Origin: Actinomycetes bacterium
GTDB lineage: Bacteria; Actinomycetota; Actinomycetes; Mycobacteriales; Mycobacteriaceae
Assembly: GCA_023417985.1 (NCBI GenBank)
Contig: JAEZDV010000232.1
Span: forward strand, 1-7,935
Length of the DNA: 7,935 nucleotides
Direction: 5' to 3'
Shown in pieces: positions 6,140-7,935 of this stretch. The stretch's first letter is position 1; the number at the start of each line of letters is the position of its first letter. Both the position numbers and the translations under genes were made by a program. The notes below the pieces were generated by a model, which had not been told where the DNA came from, did not search any database, and was given only the letters and a program-made list of their open reading frames with translations.

Positions 6140-6751
6140 TCACCCCTTCCGGCCCCGGTGCGGCGGGGCAGCACGGGCGTCGAGCCTGCGCACGGACTCC
6201 TGCACCGCGCCGTGCAGCATGATCTCGAGATCGCCGACCACACGGTACGGGTGCTCGACCATGCCGTCGTCGATCCACCGCAGCACCACGGCGAGCACCG
6301 CCGAGGTGTAGAAGTCGACCACCAGGTCCCGGTCCTTCGCCTGCACCGGTCCGCCGCCGTCCTTGTCCATCACGGACTCGGTGATGGGTCTCATCTGCCT
6401 GAACAGGAAGCGCTCGAGCCCGGACCTACCCAGCCCGTCGAGCACCCCTAGTGTCGACGAGCGGTTGTCGCGCATATAGAGCATCAGGCGGACCAGGCCG
6501 TCGGCCCATCCTTCCTCGGAGGCGAACGAGCGGACCCGGCTCGCGACCTCGTTCTCGAACACCCAGACCGCGAGGTGCCGCACGTCGGGGAAGTGGTAGT
6601 AGAACGCCTGACGGGTCAGACCGCAGTCGCGCGTCAGCTCCGTGACCGTCACCTTGTCGAGGGGCTCGGTCCGTAACCGGGCCTTGAGTGCGGCCACCAA
6701 GGCATCGCGTGCACCGGCGCGTCGCCGCGCCTCGGTGCTCTCGTCGGTCAT
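6140..6751 (-). CDS. TetR/AcrR-family transcriptional regulator
   Basis: This is a 203-aa one-component repressor, the usual TetR length. The N-terminal DNA-binding domain covers about 12-65, with the helix-turn-helix at VTVTELTRDCGLTRQAFYYHFPD (34-56): the recognition helix is LTRQAFYYHF and is followed by the typical YYHFPD boundary. Residues about 80-190 form the predicted all-helical ligand-binding and dimerisation domain, resembling the TetR_C_8/DhaS-type C-terminus (FYTSAVLAVVLRWIDDGM, 147-164); that subfamily assignment is from memory. The ATG at 6751 lies 5 nt after a TACCGT hexamer. The gene is divergent from the membrane-protein gene at 6913 across 161 nt containing two palindromes. 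TetR proteins usually repress themselves and the divergent gene, with a small ligand relieving repression, so the membrane protein is the most likely target. The ligand is unknown. Confidence 0.9.
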   Translation of the reverse strand: MTDESTEARRRAGARDALVAALKARLRTEPLDKVTVTELTRDCGLTRQAFYYHFPDVRHLAVWVFENEVASRVRSFASEEGWADGLVRLMLYMRDNRSSTLGVLDGLGRSGLERFLFRQMRPITESVMDKDGGGPVQAKDRDLVVDFYTSAVLAVVLRWIDDGMVEHPYRVVGDLEIMLHGAVQESVRRLDARAAPPHRGRKG

Positions 6752-6756
6752 GGCTC

Positions 6757-6762
6757 ACGGTA
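6757..6762 (-). promoter_or_regulatory. Candidate -10 element of the tetR promoter
   Basis: On the minus strand, TACCGT (TAnnnT type) lies 5 nt before the ATG at 6751. This could allow a leaderless message. No Shine-Dalgarno precedes the ATG. A -35 element at normal spacing would fall at about 6779-6786, inside the candidate operator, but no TTGACA-like sequence is seen there. Confidence 0.35.
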
Positions 6763-6779
6763 CCGCCGGACGTCCCTGG

Positions 6780-6799
6780 ACACATCGCATCAGATGTCT
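6780..6799. promoter_or_regulatory. Candidate TetR operator (inverted repeat)
   Basis: ACATC (6782-6786) and GATGT (6793-6797) form a perfect inverted repeat around a 6-nt centre, GCATCA. A further matching pair, A6780/T6799, extends it to 20 bp with one mismatched pair (6781/6798). Size and symmetry fit TetR operators. A smaller symmetric reading, CATC-A-GATG (6788-6796), overlaps it. It lies where the tetR -35 would be and directly upstream of the candidate -35 of the divergent gene, so one bound dimer could affect both promoters. This is a structural prediction only. Confidence 0.4.
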
Positions 6800-6800
6800 A

Positions 6801-6829
6801 GTGACCTCCCGGGCCGGAGTTCCTACCGT
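6801..6829 (+). promoter_or_regulatory. Candidate sigma-A promoter of the membrane-protein gene
   Basis: GTGACC (6801-6806, 4 of 6 to TTGACA) and TACCGT (6824-6829, TAnnnT) are separated by exactly 17 nt. Transcription would begin near 6836, leaving a leader of about 77 nt that contains both copies of the direct repeat and the ribosome binding site. The -10 is the same hexamer as the divergent tetR -10 candidate. Confidence 0.4.
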
Positions 6830-6839
6830 CGATATCGAC
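6828..6839. promoter_or_regulatory. Perfect 12-bp palindrome at the predicted transcription start
   Basis: GTCGATATCGAC is perfectly self-complementary, with no spacer. It overlaps the last two bases of the candidate -10 and covers the expected start of transcription, a classical repressor position. It is a second candidate operator, distinct from the inverted repeat at 6780-6799. Confidence 0.4.
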
Positions 6840-6901
6840 ACGGCACGCATGCCGCGGGCCGCGAAAGGTATCCGGACGGCACGCAATCCGCGGGCCGCGA
6901 A
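6840..6901 (+). repeat. Two-copy 26-bp direct repeat in the leader of the membrane-protein gene
   Basis: Copies at 6840-6865 and 6876-6901 match at 24 of 26 positions. Both begin ACGGCACGCA and end CCGCGGGCCGCGAA; the two central bases differ (TG against AT). The period is 36 bp, with a 10-nt spacer. Each copy contains an 11-bp palindrome, CGCGG-G-CCGCG (6853-6863 and 6889-6899). The second copy ends directly at the GAGGAG ribosome site. The repeat is not part of the downstream protein: that frame has no start codon here. Confidence 0.85.
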
Positions 6902-6907
6902 GAGGAG
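6902..6907 (+). promoter_or_regulatory. Ribosome binding site of the membrane-protein gene
   Basis: GAGGAG lies 5 nt before ATG 6913 and is the strongest Shine-Dalgarno in the window. It fixes the start. It abuts the second copy of the direct repeat, so folding or protein binding at the repeat could affect its accessibility. Confidence 0.7.
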
Positions 6908-6912
6908 CTGCG

Positions 6913-7890
6913 ATGTTCTTGTTCGAATCCATTCCCTGGTATTCCTGGGTGATGTTCGGCGTCGTTCTGGCTGCCCTCATCGCCCTCAACGAGGTGACGC
7001 GACGATGGAAATGGGCCGGTCTCGGCTTCTTCGTGGCGCTGCCTCTCGTCCTGACCCTGTTCGTGTGGCCGACCACGGCCGGCGCCGGGTCGTCCACCGG
7101 CACCTGGTTCCACTGGGTGAAGGTGTACTCGGCACTCATCGGGTGCTTGGGCTTCATGCTCATCCGATATGTCCCGCGCCTGGCGAAGAACCGCTGGATG
7201 CTGATGTTCCCCGCCCTGATCCTGGCGATCAACATCGGCGAAGCCGTCATCCGCGACTTCGAGGTGGCGGGCCTGCAGGGCATGCACGACGGTGTCTTCA
7301 TGGTCGGCGGTCCGTGGAACTACATGAACGGCATCGCCGGAATTCTCAACCTGGTCACCATCTGCGGCTGGGCCGGCATCATCGTCTCGCGCGACCGGTC
7401 CAAGGACATGATCTGGCCCGACATGATGTGGTTCTGGATCATCGCGTACGACCTGTGGAACTTCGCCTACGTCTACAACTGTGTCGGTGACCACTCCTTC
7501 TACGCCGGTGCGGCCCTGCTCATCTCCTGCACCATCCCCGCCTTCTTCATCAAGAAGGGCGCCTGGCTGCAGCACCGCGCCCACACGCTGGCCCTGTGGA
7601 TGATGTTCACGATGGCCGTCCCGACGTTCGTGAGCTCGTCGCAGTTCGCCGTCGAGTCGTCGCACAACCCGACCGCTCTGTTCGTCGTGTCGGCCCTGTC
7701 GCTCGGGGCAAACATCGCCGTCGCGGTCTACCAGGTGCTCACCATCGTCAAGCGGCGCCGTAATCCGCTGCGCGACGAGCTGTACACACACCTGCCCCAG
7801 TACCGCGAGGTGCGCGACGCGAACCTCCCCGTCGAGTCGCCCGCGGTCCTGCCGGAGTCCCGGGAGAAGGACCGACTGGCCACGGTCTGA
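6913..7890 (+). CDS. Polytopic membrane protein of unknown function (probable DUF5692 family)
   Basis: This 325-aa integral membrane protein has no signal peptide. I place about nine hydrophobic segments at roughly 9-27, 35-52, 66-85, 95-113, 134-158, 168-190, 195-213, 222-241 and 254-279. A charged cytosolic-looking tail (280-325) begins KRRRNPLRDELY. Several segments carry polar or charged residues unusual in lipid: NIGE (107-110), NYMNGIAGILN (136-146), and D180, N183, N189 and D193-H194 in YDLWNFAYVYNCVGDH. These may form a binding site or permeation path, or ligate a cofactor. Tryptophan is frequent (for example W9, W12, W32, W34, W65, W68, W168, W173, W175, W182). The opening, MFLFESIPWYSWVMFG, resembles proteins I recall as DUF5692, a family without known function; that assignment is from memory. 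The gene is divergent from a TetR regulator, so it is probably inducible, perhaps a transporter or a membrane-bound enzyme or sensor. It appears intact. Confidence 0.85.
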   Translation: MFLFESIPWYSWVMFGVVLAALIALNEVTRRWKWAGLGFFVALPLVLTLFVWPTTAGAGSSTGTWFHWVKVYSALIGCLGFMLIRYVPRLAKNRWMLMFPALILAINIGEAVIRDFEVAGLQGMHDGVFMVGGPWNYMNGIAGILNLVTICGWAGIIVSRDRSKDMIWPDMMWFWIIAYDLWNFAYVYNCVGDHSFYAGAALLISCTIPAFFIKKGAWLQHRAHTLALWMMFTMAVPTFVSSSQFAVESSHNPTALFVVSALSLGANIAVAVYQVLTIVKRRRNPLRDELYTHLPQYREVRDANLPVESPAVLPESREKDRLATV

Positions 7891-7901
7891 CCACCGCGCA
7901 T

Positions 7902-7916
7902 CCGGCCGCCGGCCGG
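7902..7916 (+). terminator. GC-rich hairpin downstream of the membrane-protein gene
   Basis: CCGGCC (7902-7907) and GGCCGG (7911-7916) form a perfect 6-bp stem with a GCC loop, extendable by a T-G wobble (7901/7917), 11 nt after the stop codon. No T-tract follows. Position and stability fit a terminator. The remaining 19 nt to the window end show nothing recognisable. Confidence 0.42.
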
Positions 7917-7935
7917 GCGAGCAGCACCACACGCC

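Noticed and set aside
6840..6901. CRISPR array
   Set aside because: Only two copies with a 10-nt spacer and no cas genes; the spacing and copy number do not fit.
6849..6912. ATG within the first direct repeat as an earlier start for the membrane protein, or the repeats as part of a protein
   Set aside because: The ATG at 6849 is not in frame with 6913, and the gene's own frame has no start codon back to the TGA at 6802. The repeats read as protein only in an unrelated shadow frame.
6823..7932. 369-codon open frame antisense to the membrane-protein gene
   Set aside because: Its charged, His/Asp/Arg-rich composition is typical of a complement shadow; the plus frame has a strong ribosome site and coherent hydrophobic segments.

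Overview
This window comes from a high-GC actinobacterium. The gene order cysG-type siroheme synthase, EfpA-type exporter, prolyl-tRNA synthetase resembles what I recall of the Mycobacterium tuberculosis chromosome (Rv2847c-Rv2846c-Rv2845c). The protein sequences fit Rhodococcus or a close relative in the Mycobacteriales. That taxonomic call rests on recalled homologues and GC-rich codon usage, not on a search.

Layout: (1) Positions 1-73 hold a strong hairpin and perhaps the last codons of an upstream gene. (2) 74-2814 is a two-gene, tightly coupled plus-strand unit: a bifunctional siroheme/precorrin-2 enzyme (cysG/cobA type), then a 14-TM DHA2-family exporter resembling EfpA, started by TTG 2 nt after the first gene stops. 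(3) 2857-3600, minus strand, is yaaA, a peroxide-stress/iron-homeostasis protein, convergent with efpA. (4) A very short divergent gap separates yaaA from proS (3654-5387). Each of these starts with GTG exactly 8 nt after a TAnnnT hexamer, which suggests back-to-back leaderless promoters. (5) 5415-6077 is a class I, metal-dependent O-methyltransferase, facing (6) a TetR-family repressor (6140-6751, minus strand), with a strong hairpin between them. (7) A 161-bp divergent control region (6752-6912) carries a candidate sigma-A promoter, two palindromes and a 26-bp direct repeat in two copies. (8) 6913-7890 is a polytopic membrane protein of unknown function, probably of the DUF5692 family, followed by a GC-rich hairpin.

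The first five genes are conserved housekeeping or stress functions: tetrapyrrole synthesis, efflux, oxidative stress, translation and a small-molecule methyltransferase. The part with most room for new biology is the right end. There a TetR repressor is divergent from an uncharacterised membrane protein across a densely patterned intergenic region, which looks like a small ligand-responsive module. I see no tRNA, rRNA, CRISPR array, insertion sequence, phage gene or attachment site. No gap between genes exceeds 300 bases.
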